This document shows, piece after piece, positions 9,001 through 15,712 of a stretch of 25,065 bases of DNA (position 1 is its first letter; each line of letters begins with the position of its first letter). A program made the position numbers and the translations under genes. The notes below the pieces were generated by a model. The model was not told the origin of the DNA. It ran no database searches and saw nothing but the letters and a program-made list of their open reading frames with translations. The stretch is from a bacterium (GTDB lineage: Bacteria; SZUA-182; DTGQ01), in NCBI GenBank assembly GCA_023512255.1, contig JAILZY010000050.1, positions 1-25,065 of the forward strand. The letters run 5' to 3'.

Positions 9001-9949
9001 CATGGATTATCAGGTGAAAGTTTTCCCTTCAGCCAATTTTGGCGATTATGAGAGAATTACGGTAACTATCTCGGTTCGGGACAACAGAGGCCATAAGTTG
9101 ACCTCTCCTTCCTGGTACTTTGAAACCGGCGGATCTTCTCCTGTAATCTGGAAGAGCCCGCAGGCGATCCACTCAGCTGGCTTATTCTGGTATCCAGAGC
9201 GTCTGATCGACGATCTTCATGAGACAGGAAATCCCTTTGTGGCCGGTGCTAGTCACTGGATAGTATTTGATTTGGGACAGAGCTATGAAGTCAGTCAGGT
9301 TCGCCTGTTGATTCCTTCGCTTGAGGTGGCTCGAACTTGGACCATATGGGTGAGTGATGATCCGGCTAACTTTGGAACAGCCGTAAAAACAAACTGGCTG
9401 GCTGAGCCACCTACGATTACGGTAGACAATACCCAAGCAGAATTTACCCCAGATGCAGCTTCCTGGCCCTCCTCGAAGGCGATCAGTGGCTATTACGGCA
9501 CTGATTACCAAACTCATGCTACCGTGCTTGGAGACGATACTGCTACCTGTACCTGGACTCCTGAGATTCCTGCTGATGGCACCTACCAGGTTTATGCTCG
9601 TTGGACCAGCAGTGCTGACCGAGCTCAAGATGCTAGCTACACCATAAACTATAGCGGTGGATCGGAAACGATATTGGTAAATCAGCAGCTAAATGGAGGA
9701 AAATGGAATCTTCTAGGCACCTATTATTTTGTGCAGGGAACCTCTGGTAATATTGTCCTGGGCAATAGATCCTCATCCGAAGGTTACTTGGTGATAGCTG
9801 ATGCTATTCGACTCGTTCCGACCGAGAACTTGCCGGTCTGGGTCAGTACATCAGTTACTACAAAAACGGGAAGATATCTCAAGCTCTCTACCGGACAGGG
9901 ACCTTTGAGTGAGGATACGGTCAGAGAAATAGACTTTGTCGGCAATTAA
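6080..9949 (+). CDS. Secreted 15-heme cytochrome c with F5/8C, Ig-like and golvesin domains
   Basis: The ATG at 6080 has GAGG eight bases upstream and gives 1289 residues starting with a signal peptide (hydrophobic 15-30, cleavage near SYA33). The frame continues 31 codons upstream without a better site. Fifteen CXXCH heme sites start at residues 53, 76, 119, 289, 355, 429, 505, 527, 558, 587, 632, 669, 732, 799 and 873. Sites 1-7 and 9-15 are two copies of one seven-heme unit, shown by matching blocks such as GHKI-C-CHDL, NYQ-GYRLK, WDSDWD and CPACHNVHG-P-P-M-RHGEL. A discoidin-like (F5/8C) domain at about 133-275 interrupts only the first unit. Then come an Ig-like domain (about 907-1017), a second F5/8C domain (1022-1106 plus 1251-1289) and a golvesin-like domain (1111-1247) inserted inside it. 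No C-terminal anchor is seen. It is likely an extracytoplasmic electron carrier with surface-binding modules; its redox partner is unknown. Confidence 0.92.
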   Translation: MSIKTKKVLFSVKSVHFSLVLSLILFWAIPSYALQQLCTMHKESLRGPKVDCTYCHDDPDLGSLRDGLGLANTTVCNDCHSPGGQFDGVDDPVIGARANWQAGGGYEGNQLKPGKEKWCVGCHDDGSCTILGIAAANIAGLSMSGDWQNSASIVSSSVPGAERLLDQDLETGNNSGVIIFDLGETAVISHVRLYTAAGEQAKWELWGGVDGISWSRVVFGSSVLYSAPTWLTGLEGGWSEVRLDKFIPIRYLKLVKASSWPLSKNYLREFEFKKDIQYGYYISGHKIGCSHCHDLASDHIDGQARTYCASQNNYQSGYRLKSVEVDGQMVLPMEIPRVGCNSGESPRTDNDFALCFSCHDKYKLLGDAYGSGSFHQDPLATNFRNEDHVDENGKVKNEHLRHLRGRGPCGNTKDWDSDWDGVADSPQSCPACHNVHGSPSPAMTRHGELASPAGSSAEKAPMFNFRYLNAAGKADFSLQNTSQSTGGQTQFWGSGPGTVAKNKICAMCHNDQIIYHRSPVSSPIAQCLDCHTLASVAAINPSHATHLVVDPRGPSIACTVCHSNCSQGSPHLKLMADGKPLAQTTACDPCHSKDGAFDGINDPLIGAKVNWQDGVYQKPERVDLKPGLENWCAGCHDQGTSVCIGVSAPNVMGDNATYGYNINGHKIACSACHDLTTTHTDGDARTYSHNSDPLNASDVHNYQNGYRLKYRMVIPLPTGPGGGTSRDKFALCFECHDYDKLMDNSEPFETNFQDEDMINNINQRINRHRSHLISGNVAWDSDWDYLQTEGDALDSRMSCPACHNVHGAPNPIMIRHGELISTPGTQDKVPALDFRWYKEDGFTLTVFPEESRYGDMPPLGGPGNGSLAASKVCEGCHGGPNPIVYDRSYQSIQMPSGSWARPPLPPSVRMLSPASGSKDVAPDRSLSFLLLSNGHDALDLATLSVSLRGSISYDQLYTYGDSEIEVSTLPSPRSMDYQVKVFPSANFGDYERITVTISVRDNRGHKLTSPSWYFETGGSSPVIWKSPQAIHSAGLFWYPERLIDDLHETGNPFVAGASHWIVFDLGQSYEVSQVRLLIPSLEVARTWTIWVSDDPANFGTAVKTNWLAEPPTITVDNTQAEFTPDAASWPSSKAISGYYGTDYQTHATVLGDDTATCTWTPEIPADGTYQVYARWTSSADRAQDASYTINYSGGSETILVNQQLNGGKWNLLGTYYFVQGTSGNIVLGNRSSSEGYLVIADAIRLVPTENLPVWVSTSVTTKTGRYLKLSTGQGPLSEDTVREIDFVGN

Positions 9950-9971
9950 TTATTCCTAACCACACCTTGGT

Positions 9972-10013
9972 GTGCCCTCTCTCCTCAGCTTTCTAAGGGG
10001 AGAGAGGGCGCAC
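9972..10013. terminator. Strong hairpin between convergent genes
   Basis: GTGCCCTCTCTCC (9972-9984) pairs with the GGGGAGAGAGGGCGCAC segment (9997-10013), with one bulge. It lies between the convergent cytochrome and tupA genes and could act on both transcripts. No T-run follows on either strand, so classical intrinsic termination is doubtful. Confidence 0.4.
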
Positions 10014-10033
10014 CTTGAGAGGCGCAAATAGCT

Positions 10034-10056
10034 AAGTTGGTTCTTTCGCTAAGTGA
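10034..10056 (+). repeat. Partial/decayed copy of the dispersed repeat (copy C)
   Basis: TTGGTTCTTTCGCTAAGT matches the left terminus of copy B almost exactly. A weak inverse (GTTATAACTCAT...GGTTAG, about 10099-10120) may be the degenerate right arm. It lies between the convergent cytochrome and tupA genes. Confidence 0.4.
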
Positions 10057-10149
10057 GTAACACAACTGGACAAGTGAAATAATTATCCTAGCCGGGATGT
10101 TATAACTCATTATGGTTAGTCGCGTATAAATAGCAAATTTTGAAAACAA

Positions 10150-10992
10150 TTAAGGGATAGCCAAAGGAACAAAGAGCGGCTGGCCGAATTTAGCTTTTCC
10201 AAACTCCCTGACAATTTTCTGCCCTTGAGGCGAAGTTACCCAACCGATATAGGCCATAGCCAGAATGTAATTTACTTTGGGGTGGCGGGCTGGATTGACA
10301 GCCATAATTCCATAGATATTGAACAGGCTAGGGTCTCCTTCACAGAGGATTTCAAGGCTGATTTTGTCCTTGTAAGCTAGATACGTGCCACGGTCTGACA
10401 AGGTGTAGCCATTCTTTTCGTAAGCCATCTGGAGAACCGCGGCCATGCCCTGTCCAGCCTGGGCATACCATTTCCCTTGGGGAATAATGTGCGCTTTAGC
10501 CCAAATCTCCATTTCCTTTTTGTAGGTTCCTGAATCATCTCCCCTTGAGACAAAAAAAACCTGAGCCTTGGCGATCTTGCCAAAGGCTTGGGATGCATCC
10601 TTAGAGCCCCGGATCCCCGCGGGGTCATCTGGAGGACCAACAATAACAAAATCATTGTACATCACCTCACGGCGATTGACCCCAAATCCATTGGCAATAA
10701 ATTTATCTTCAGCCTGAGGGGCATGTACAAAGACCAGATCGCAGTCACCCATCTCGCCTGTCTTGAGTGCTTTCCCCGTGCCTTCAGCGATCACGTCCAC
10801 TCGGCAGTTGAACATTTTTTCAAAAGGTGGATTGAGAGCCGCAAACAAGCCGGTATTATCCGTACTGGTAGTGCTGGAGATCCGAAGCCGCCAATCTCTC
10901 CTCTGCTTGGCCTTGGTCGGGGGAGGTGAGAGGATAGTGAAAATAAAAATTATGGCTAGGATAAAAGAAAGGATGATATTCATCTTTTTCAT
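10150..10992 (-). CDS. tupA: Tungstate ABC transporter substrate-binding protein TupA
   Basis: Periplasmic binding protein that would deliver tungstate to the TupBC membrane complex. With the ATG at 10992 the product is 280 residues with a signal peptide (KK, hydrophobic 5-22, cleavage near TKA28). A GTG at 11019 is possible but has only a weak site; AAGGAG lies about 13 bases before the ATG. Family hallmarks are STTSTDNTG (40-48), GTGKALK (71-77), DLVFVHAP (85-92), NRREVMYNDFVIVGP (106-120), RGDDSGT (150-156), AGQGM (179-183), and GDPSLFN and YGIMAVNPARHP near the C-terminus. These match TupA-type rather than ModA-type oxyanion binders. The gene points away from tupB, with a 192-base divergent spacer. 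The spacer holds a TATAAT on this strand (11051-11046) as a possible -10 box. Confidence 0.92.
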   Translation of the reverse strand: MKKMNIILSFILAIIFIFTILSPPPTKAKQRRDWRLRISSTTSTDNTGLFAALNPPFEKMFNCRVDVIAEGTGKALKTGEMGDCDLVFVHAPQAEDKFIANGFGVNRREVMYNDFVIVGPPDDPAGIRGSKDASQAFGKIAKAQVFFVSRGDDSGTYKKEMEIWAKAHIIPQGKWYAQAGQGMAAVLQMAYEKNGYTLSDRGTYLAYKDKISLEILCEGDPSLFNIYGIMAVNPARHPKVNYILAMAYIGWVTSPQGQKIVREFGKAKFGQPLFVPLAIP

Positions 10993-11121
10993 GGCGATAT
11001 TTTCTTCTCCTTTTTGCACTCTTGACTTTACCTTTTTCTCTGCCTATTATACATCATTCTATTTTTTATCGCGGCTTTTCTTTTTTATTCACTCTCAGTT
11101 ATTAGTGGTTTTTCCACTTTC

Positions 11122-11155
11122 GGGTTCCTCATTTTGCCGTCTGCTATATGAGAGC
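11122..11155 (+). promoter_or_regulatory. Second copy of the cytochrome-upstream motif
   Basis: GGGTTCCTCATTTTG at 11122-11136 and TATATGAGAGC at 11145-11155 repeat the blocks at 5908-5947 exactly. It ends 29 bases before the tupB start, within the tupA/tupB divergent spacer. Immediately before it, AGTGGTTTTTCCACT (11104-11118) is a small palindrome resembling the terminus of the dispersed repeat family. Confidence 0.45.
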
Positions 11156-11184
11156 TTTTTTATTATGACCATAGGAGAAGCCAG

Positions 11185-11883
11185 ATGCACTTTTTGCTTG
11201 AAGCTTTCAGAACTTCATTGCGCTTGATCCTCTCTTTTGATCGAGAGGTTTACGGCATTGTATTGCGCTCTGTGGACTTTTCCTTTTGGGCTACGGCCCT
11301 GGCTGTTCTCTTTGGGGTACCTTGCGGCTTTCTCGTGGGATCGCGCTCTTTTAAGGGCAGGTCGCTGCTCATTATCCTTTTGAATACAGCCATGGCTTTG
11401 CCCTCGGTCATTGTGGGACTTATTGGCTATGCCTTTTTTTCCCGCAGTGCTCCTTTAGGTTTTTTGGATCTGCTGTTTTCGCCAAAGGCGGTTATCCTAG
11501 GTGAGTTTTTCCTTTCTCTGCCGGTTATCACTAACCTGACCATTGCGGCTGTCCAGTCAGTGGATCATAGGGTGAGGATTACGGCCCGCACTTTGGGTGC
11601 AGGCCGCATCCGCACAGCTTGGGCCGTGCTGATGGAGGCGCGGTTTGCCCTGATGGCCGCAATTGTCGCTGGCTTTGGCCGAGCAGTGTCAGAAGTAGGA
11701 GCGGCCGTGATGCTGGGAGGAAATATCAGGTTTTATACCCGAACCATGACTACAGCCATTGCTCTTGAGACTAGCAAAGGAGAGTTTGGCTTAGGGCTTG
11801 CCCTTGGTTTTTTCCTTCTCCTGGTGGTATTCTTGATCAATATTTTCCTCTATGCCTTGCAGAGAAGGGGCTTGAGCCGGTAG
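11185..11883 (+). CDS. tupB: Tungstate ABC transporter permease TupB
   Basis: Integral membrane subunit forming the tungstate channel in the cytoplasmic membrane. The ATG at 11185 is preceded by AGGAGAAG at an ideal distance; 232 residues, normal for TupB. There are about five hydrophobic segments (near 33-52, 62-84, 103-124, 154-178 and 202-224). The cytoplasmic coupling loop is visible around 130-170 as ARTLGAG (134-140) followed by AGFGRAVSEVGAA. The family assignment rests on this loop, on RFYTRTMTTAIALET after it, and on the flanking tupA and tupC. tupC follows 100 bases later on the same strand, so the two are probably co-transcribed. Confidence 0.9.
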   Translation: MHFLLEAFRTSLRLILSFDREVYGIVLRSVDFSFWATALAVLFGVPCGFLVGSRSFKGRSLLIILLNTAMALPSVIVGLIGYAFFSRSAPLGFLDLLFSPKAVILGEFFLSLPVITNLTIAAVQSVDHRVRITARTLGAGRIRTAWAVLMEARFALMAAIVAGFGRAVSEVGAAVMLGGNIRFYTRTMTTAIALETSKGEFGLGLALGFFLLLVVFLINIFLYALQRRGLSR

Positions 11884-11983
11884 GAAGGAATCAGGGAAGG
11901 GACTCACAACTTATATCGGTAAGAAATGCGCCCCAAAAACAAGGGCTTCTGGGAATAGCTCCCCCACATTTTTTGAGGAGGCG

Positions 11984-13000
11984 ATGAGCAGGATTATCGA
12001 GCTTAAAAATATCACCCATTTCTATGGAGAGCGAAAGGTGCTTGATATTGCTAGCCTTTCCCTTGAAAAGGGCCGGATTTACGGCCTGGTTGGACCTAAC
12101 GGCTCAGGCAAGACCACCCTTTTGTCCATCATGGCTCTTTTGCTCAGGCCGAGCAGCGGAGAGATTTATTTTGAAGGCCAGCCGATCTCCGGCCTTTCTA
12201 AAATCTCCCGTATGGTTATTCAAAGGTCCATGACTATGGTGTTTCAGAATCCCTATCTTTTCCATATGTCAGTGGCTAAAAATATTGCCTATGGGCTGCG
12301 GGTCCGTGGTCTTTCCCGCAAGGCTCGATCGGCCAAGGTCAAGGAGGCCCTTTCCTGGGTTGGACTTGCGGGTTTTGAAAAAAGAAAGGCTAGGGAGCTC
12401 TCCGGCGGTGAAATCAAGCTAGTGGCTTTGGCTAGGGCACTGGTTCTTGATCCGGCCATCATTTTTCTTGATGAGCCGACGGCCAATGTGGATAGTCGGC
12501 ATATCCACCGGATCGAGAGCATTATCAGTCAAATCAACCGGGATCGTGGAACCACGGTAGTTATGACCACTCATAATCTTTCGCAGGCTTATCGGCTGGC
12601 GGATGAGGTTTTCTCCCTTTTTGAAGGCTCCTTAGTAACTTCAGCCATGCACAACCTCTTCTCAGGCCGATTTCAGGAGACCGAAGAGGGAATTTTTTTT
12701 GATACCGGGGCAGTTCGCATTTGGGTATCTGCCGAGACCATCCCTTCCGATTCAACCCATATAACCATTGATCCTGAAAATATCATCGTCTCAAAAGAAC
12801 CATTTGCCTCAAGCGCCAGGAATAGATTTGAGGGAACTGTCTCCCAGATTATTGACCAGGGCGGGAGAATTCTTCTTGAAATCCGCTCTCAGGAGAGATT
12901 CAAGGTTTTGATCACCGAACATTCCCTACGGGAAATAGGACTTGGGATTGGCTCTCCGGTTTATCTGACCTTCAAGGCTTCCTCAGTGAATATCTTGTAA
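11984..13000 (+). CDS. tupC: Tungstate ABC transporter ATPase with C-terminal TOBE/Mop-like domain
   Basis: ATP-hydrolysing subunit that powers tungstate import through TupB. The ATG at 11984 follows GAGGAG closely. The 338 residues contain Walker A GPNGSGKTT (37-45), Q-loop Q88, the signature LSGGE (139-143), Walker B IIFLDEP (159-165) and switch histidine H197. Residues about 265-338 (from IVSKEPFASS on) form an extra domain resembling the TOBE/Mop oxyanion-binding regulatory domain of ModC and WtpC. Many TupC proteins are only about 200-240 residues and lack it, so this version may sense intracellular tungstate or molybdate. The 3' end overlaps the convergent nonaheme cytochrome gene by 18 bases. 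Confidence 0.88.
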   Translation: MSRIIELKNITHFYGERKVLDIASLSLEKGRIYGLVGPNGSGKTTLLSIMALLLRPSSGEIYFEGQPISGLSKISRMVIQRSMTMVFQNPYLFHMSVAKNIAYGLRVRGLSRKARSAKVKEALSWVGLAGFEKRKARELSGGEIKLVALARALVLDPAIIFLDEPTANVDSRHIHRIESIISQINRDRGTTVVMTTHNLSQAYRLADEVFSLFEGSLVTSAMHNLFSGRFQETEEGIFFDTGAVRIWVSAETIPSDSTHITIDPENIIVSKEPFASSARNRFEGTVSQIIDQGGRILLEIRSQERFKVLITEHSLREIGLGIGSPVYLTFKASSVNIL

Positions 13001-14326
13001 TTTATTTTTCAGCCTGGATCTTTGATAGGCAATCAGGGCAAAGGAGGCTGATATGAACAAAAGCATGTGCTCTAACCACTCTCTTCTCTGCCTGGCCTCC
13101 TGGTAGCACCGATCAATCCGCTGGTCAATGGTATTCATGATCTTGCGGGCCTTGGTTATAATCTGACTTACTATCTGGATATCCTGTGAATGAGTAGCCT
13201 TAACGGCCTGTTTGAGATTTTCAGTAACATCATCCATTTTTAGATTGAGACTGGAAATATCGATATCTAAATCTTGTTTCAGTTGGTTGATTTTGCTTTG
13301 GGTTAGAGCTGCTTCTCGTTTGGCCTGTTTGATGAGAGCCCGAAGCCTCAGACCACACTGATACTCTGCTGACTCAGGCGGATGACAGGATCCGCAGTGT
13401 GAGGCGGCCTTGCCAGCAAAAAGCTCTTCACTCGGAATTGGAATATCGTGATAGCCATGACAGTCAATGCAGCGGGGCTTTCGATTTTTTTTCAGCAGTA
13501 GGCTATGAATACTTTTCTGGAAATATCGCTTGCAATTCAAATGGCAGTTATTGCAAGCCTCAGCGACCTCAGACACCCCAGCTGGCTTTCCACTGTGGAT
13601 TCCGTGACAGCCCGGGCAGGAGGGTGCCAGACGGGGATTTTCCCTCTCGATCTGCTGATAGACGATCTGGCCATGATAACTTTTCTTATACTTGCTTAAC
13701 TGGTCGGTGGGAAGACCGTAGGGCTTCATTAGATTTCTATCAGCATGACAGCGGGCGCAGGTATAAGCTATATTCTGGTGGTTGACCTTTGATTGGGGAT
13801 CATCTGGTTTTCTGATATCGTGGCTATCGTGACAGTCCACGCAACTGGCTACATCCTGGTTATTATTATTAAGCAGCTGCTGTCCATGAACGCTGTTTTT
13901 ATACTGATTCTCCTCATCAATTCGGATATCATACTTTCGCATGTAGAGAGGATCGTCATGACAGCGGCTACAGAGTCCAGGAATCTGCTTTTTGGATGGT
14001 GAGCCGATGAAGCCTTCTTTTCCGATTATTGGCGCTTTAGGCGAAGTAGGATTGCCGCCATGACATTCTTCACAGCAGACTGAAACAAGCGCGTGAGCGC
14101 TTTTAAGCCACTGTTGGGCGCAGCGAGCTAATTCATGTTTTGATGATCCCAGGTGGCAACTAAGACAGGTGTTTTTTTGAATAGCCCAGGAGATTTGGCA
14201 GTCAAGCAAAGTGGCCATGATGAATATAAGGAAAAGAAGAAGCGACAGAATAGGCAATAAGGATGAGGCAGAGGCCGCCGCGGCCGGCCGCAGTTGAGGT
14301 TCTCTGAGGGAGGATAGCGGTCTCAT
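12983..14326 (-). CDS. Membrane-anchored nine-heme cytochrome c
   Basis: The ATG at 14326 overlaps the cytochrome b stop as ATGA, so I prefer it to the upstream frame, which runs back inside cytochrome b. The 447-residue product has an N-terminal hydrophobic segment (about 23-43). It then has nine CXXCH sites, starting at residues 54, 85, 119, 162, 190, 237, 258, 286 and 311. Many histidines outside these motifs (for example SVHGQ, SYHGQ, SIHS) are likely distal heme ligands. Residues about 320-415 are highly charged and helical, probably coiled coil, leading to a second membrane helix near 420-434 and a basic tail. The heme domain would face the periplasm, tethered at both ends. With the coupled cytochrome b it is likely a quinol-oxidising electron-transfer complex. 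I cannot name a closer family than the multiheme cytochrome c3/NapC-NirT-like group. Confidence 0.88.
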   Translation of the reverse strand: MRPLSSLREPQLRPAAAASASSLLPILSLLLFLIFIMATLLDCQISWAIQKNTCLSCHLGSSKHELARCAQQWLKSAHALVSVCCEECHGGNPTSPKAPIIGKEGFIGSPSKKQIPGLCSRCHDDPLYMRKYDIRIDEENQYKNSVHGQQLLNNNNQDVASCVDCHDSHDIRKPDDPQSKVNHQNIAYTCARCHADRNLMKPYGLPTDQLSKYKKSYHGQIVYQQIERENPRLAPSCPGCHGIHSGKPAGVSEVAEACNNCHLNCKRYFQKSIHSLLLKKNRKPRCIDCHGYHDIPIPSEELFAGKAASHCGSCHPPESAEYQCGLRLRALIKQAKREAALTQSKINQLKQDLDIDISSLNLKMDDVTENLKQAVKATHSQDIQIVSQIITKARKIMNTIDQRIDRCYQEARQRREWLEHMLLFISASFALIAYQRSRLKNKLQDIH

Positions 14327-15417
14327 GAGCAGACGCCTAACAGGGTGAGTGCCAGGAAGATGAGCAGCCCAGCAGCAGTCAAGGCAATGGTCAAGGGACG
14401 TATCCATGTATTCTCGCCTTGTTGTGAGGGAACGAAAAAAGGGAGCAGCCCAAGCAGCAGAAAAATCCCAATGTGGAGCATAATACCAAAAATAATGCTG
14501 ACATTCTGTCGCTCTGGTGAGATTTTTCTAAGAAGCTGAAAGACCTCATAAGAGGCCATAAAATACCATTCAGGTTTAATGTTCAGGATTGAATTTAGGG
14601 GATCGGCCTTTTGAGCCATGCGGGCTGGGTAGAGTGTGGCCAGAGAGAATAAAATGCCCGTCAGGATTATAACTATCAAGACATGGAGTAGTAGATCTGC
14701 AGGTATCAGGGACCTTCTGGCCGAGAATATATGCCCTAGCGCCAGGAAGATAAAGAGTAGGGGAGCGATTAGAATGTGAAGGGCGAAAAAGCGCGACAGA
14801 GTCATCTGCGAGACCTCATTCCCCCCACGAATAAGGATTTTGATTGGCTCTCCAACCAAGGGAACGGCTGCTGAAAGCTGGGTAAGAAAGGTAGTTGCCC
14901 AATAGGAGCCTTGGGTCCAGGGAAGCAAATGTCCCGAAGTTCCGATTACGCCTATCAAAATCATCAGGATAATGCCCAGAATCCAGGTTGATTTCAAGGC
15001 TAGCCGATAGATTTGAGCAAGTTGCTGCCAAAAGTGGAGCAAGAGGGAAAGAATGAGAAGATGAATCCCCCACATATGCACTCCTCTAATTAGCCAGCCA
15101 TAGTGCAGATTATTGGTAATCTGCTGAATTGATTCATAAGCTTCTGAAACCGTAGGTCGATAATATAGCAGTAGCAAAATGCCACTTATTCCCTCGATCC
15201 AAAACAGGTGAAAGATAATCCAGCCTGAGCAGGAAGACCATCGCACGGGTTCTGGCTTCAGGCATTGGCGCAGTGCTGCTGCCAGGCTCTGCGAGCTAGT
15301 TTCCTCTTTTTTATTTTTATACAGACTGCCGTAGCCTTTGAGCTGATTTTCCTGCACAGCTGGACTATCTGGACTATCATGTATATGGTGGGGGGAATGG
15401 ATTCTCCTTACCTTCAT
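14323..15417 (-). CDS. b6-type cytochrome b with fused subunit-IV-like region
   Basis: Integral membrane diheme cytochrome b, expected to oxidise quinol and pass electrons onward. The 364-residue product has heme-ligand pairs H114/H128 and H214/H229; the 15-residue second spacing is the b6 type, not the bc1 type. GTSGHLLPWTQGSYW (159-173) lies in the Qo region. PEWY at 282-285, the Qo-site motif of subunit IV, shows that the b6 and subunit-IV parts are one chain, with about seven or eight membrane helices. The N-terminal 60 residues are hydrophilic and histidine-rich in HSPHHIHDS. The ATG at 15417 has a poor ribosome site, so the true start is uncertain; the start region is duplicated 72 bases upstream. 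It is translationally coupled by ATGA to the nonaheme cytochrome. No Rieske gene is present in the window. Confidence 0.92.
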   Translation of the reverse strand: MKVRRIHSPHHIHDSPDSPAVQENQLKGYGSLYKNKKEETSSQSLAAALRQCLKPEPVRWSSCSGWIIFHLFWIEGISGILLLLYYRPTVSEAYESIQQITNNLHYGWLIRGVHMWGIHLLILSLLLHFWQQLAQIYRLALKSTWILGIILMILIGVIGTSGHLLPWTQGSYWATTFLTQLSAAVPLVGEPIKILIRGGNEVSQMTLSRFFALHILIAPLLFIFLALGHIFSARRSLIPADLLLHVLIVIILTGILFSLATLYPARMAQKADPLNSILNIKPEWYFMASYEVFQLLRKISPERQNVSIIFGIMLHIGIFLLLGLLPFFVPSQQGENTWIRPLTIALTAAGLLIFLALTLLGVCS

Positions 15418-15499
15418 GGTAACATGCTCTCAACTGTTCAATTTTATCGCTAATCAGATAGATTCTAAATAGATTCTCCGTGCCTTCATGGTAACACGC
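15401..15499 (-). repeat. Direct repeat duplicating the cytochrome b start region
   Basis: 15401-15427 and 15473-15499 match at 24 of 27 positions with a 72-base offset. On the minus strand each contains GTTACCATGAAGG, so the upstream copy reads MKARRIYLESI then stop, and the downstream copy opens cytochrome b with MKVRRIH. It may be a local duplication, a leader peptide or a binding-site pair. Confidence 0.6.
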
Positions 15500-15712
15500 A
15501 CTATTTGATTAGCTTCTCAAAGTGATGACTTCAGAAGAAAACTATATATGCCGGGCTACCCAAGAAGATTAAAAAAACTTTTCACTTAAAGCCGCTCTTC
15601 ATTATATTTATCGCTTATTTCAAGGCAGATATTCTGAATAAAATTACGCAAAAAGGGGGGAGCAAAAAAGGAAGAAAAAGAAGAGGGGGGATAAGACAAG
15701 CGCGAGGCGTAT

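Noticed and set aside
8087-9628. Long minus-strand frames inside the 15-heme cytochrome gene
   Set aside because: Shadows of a well-supported plus-strand gene; their translations have no family features.
13399-14002. Plus-strand frames within the nonaheme cytochrome gene
   Set aside because: They are the complement of nine CXXCH-bearing segments and have no support of their own.
14327-14407. Upstream extension of the nonaheme cytochrome
   Set aside because: It overlaps the end of cytochrome b out of frame; the ATGA junction at 14326 is the natural start.
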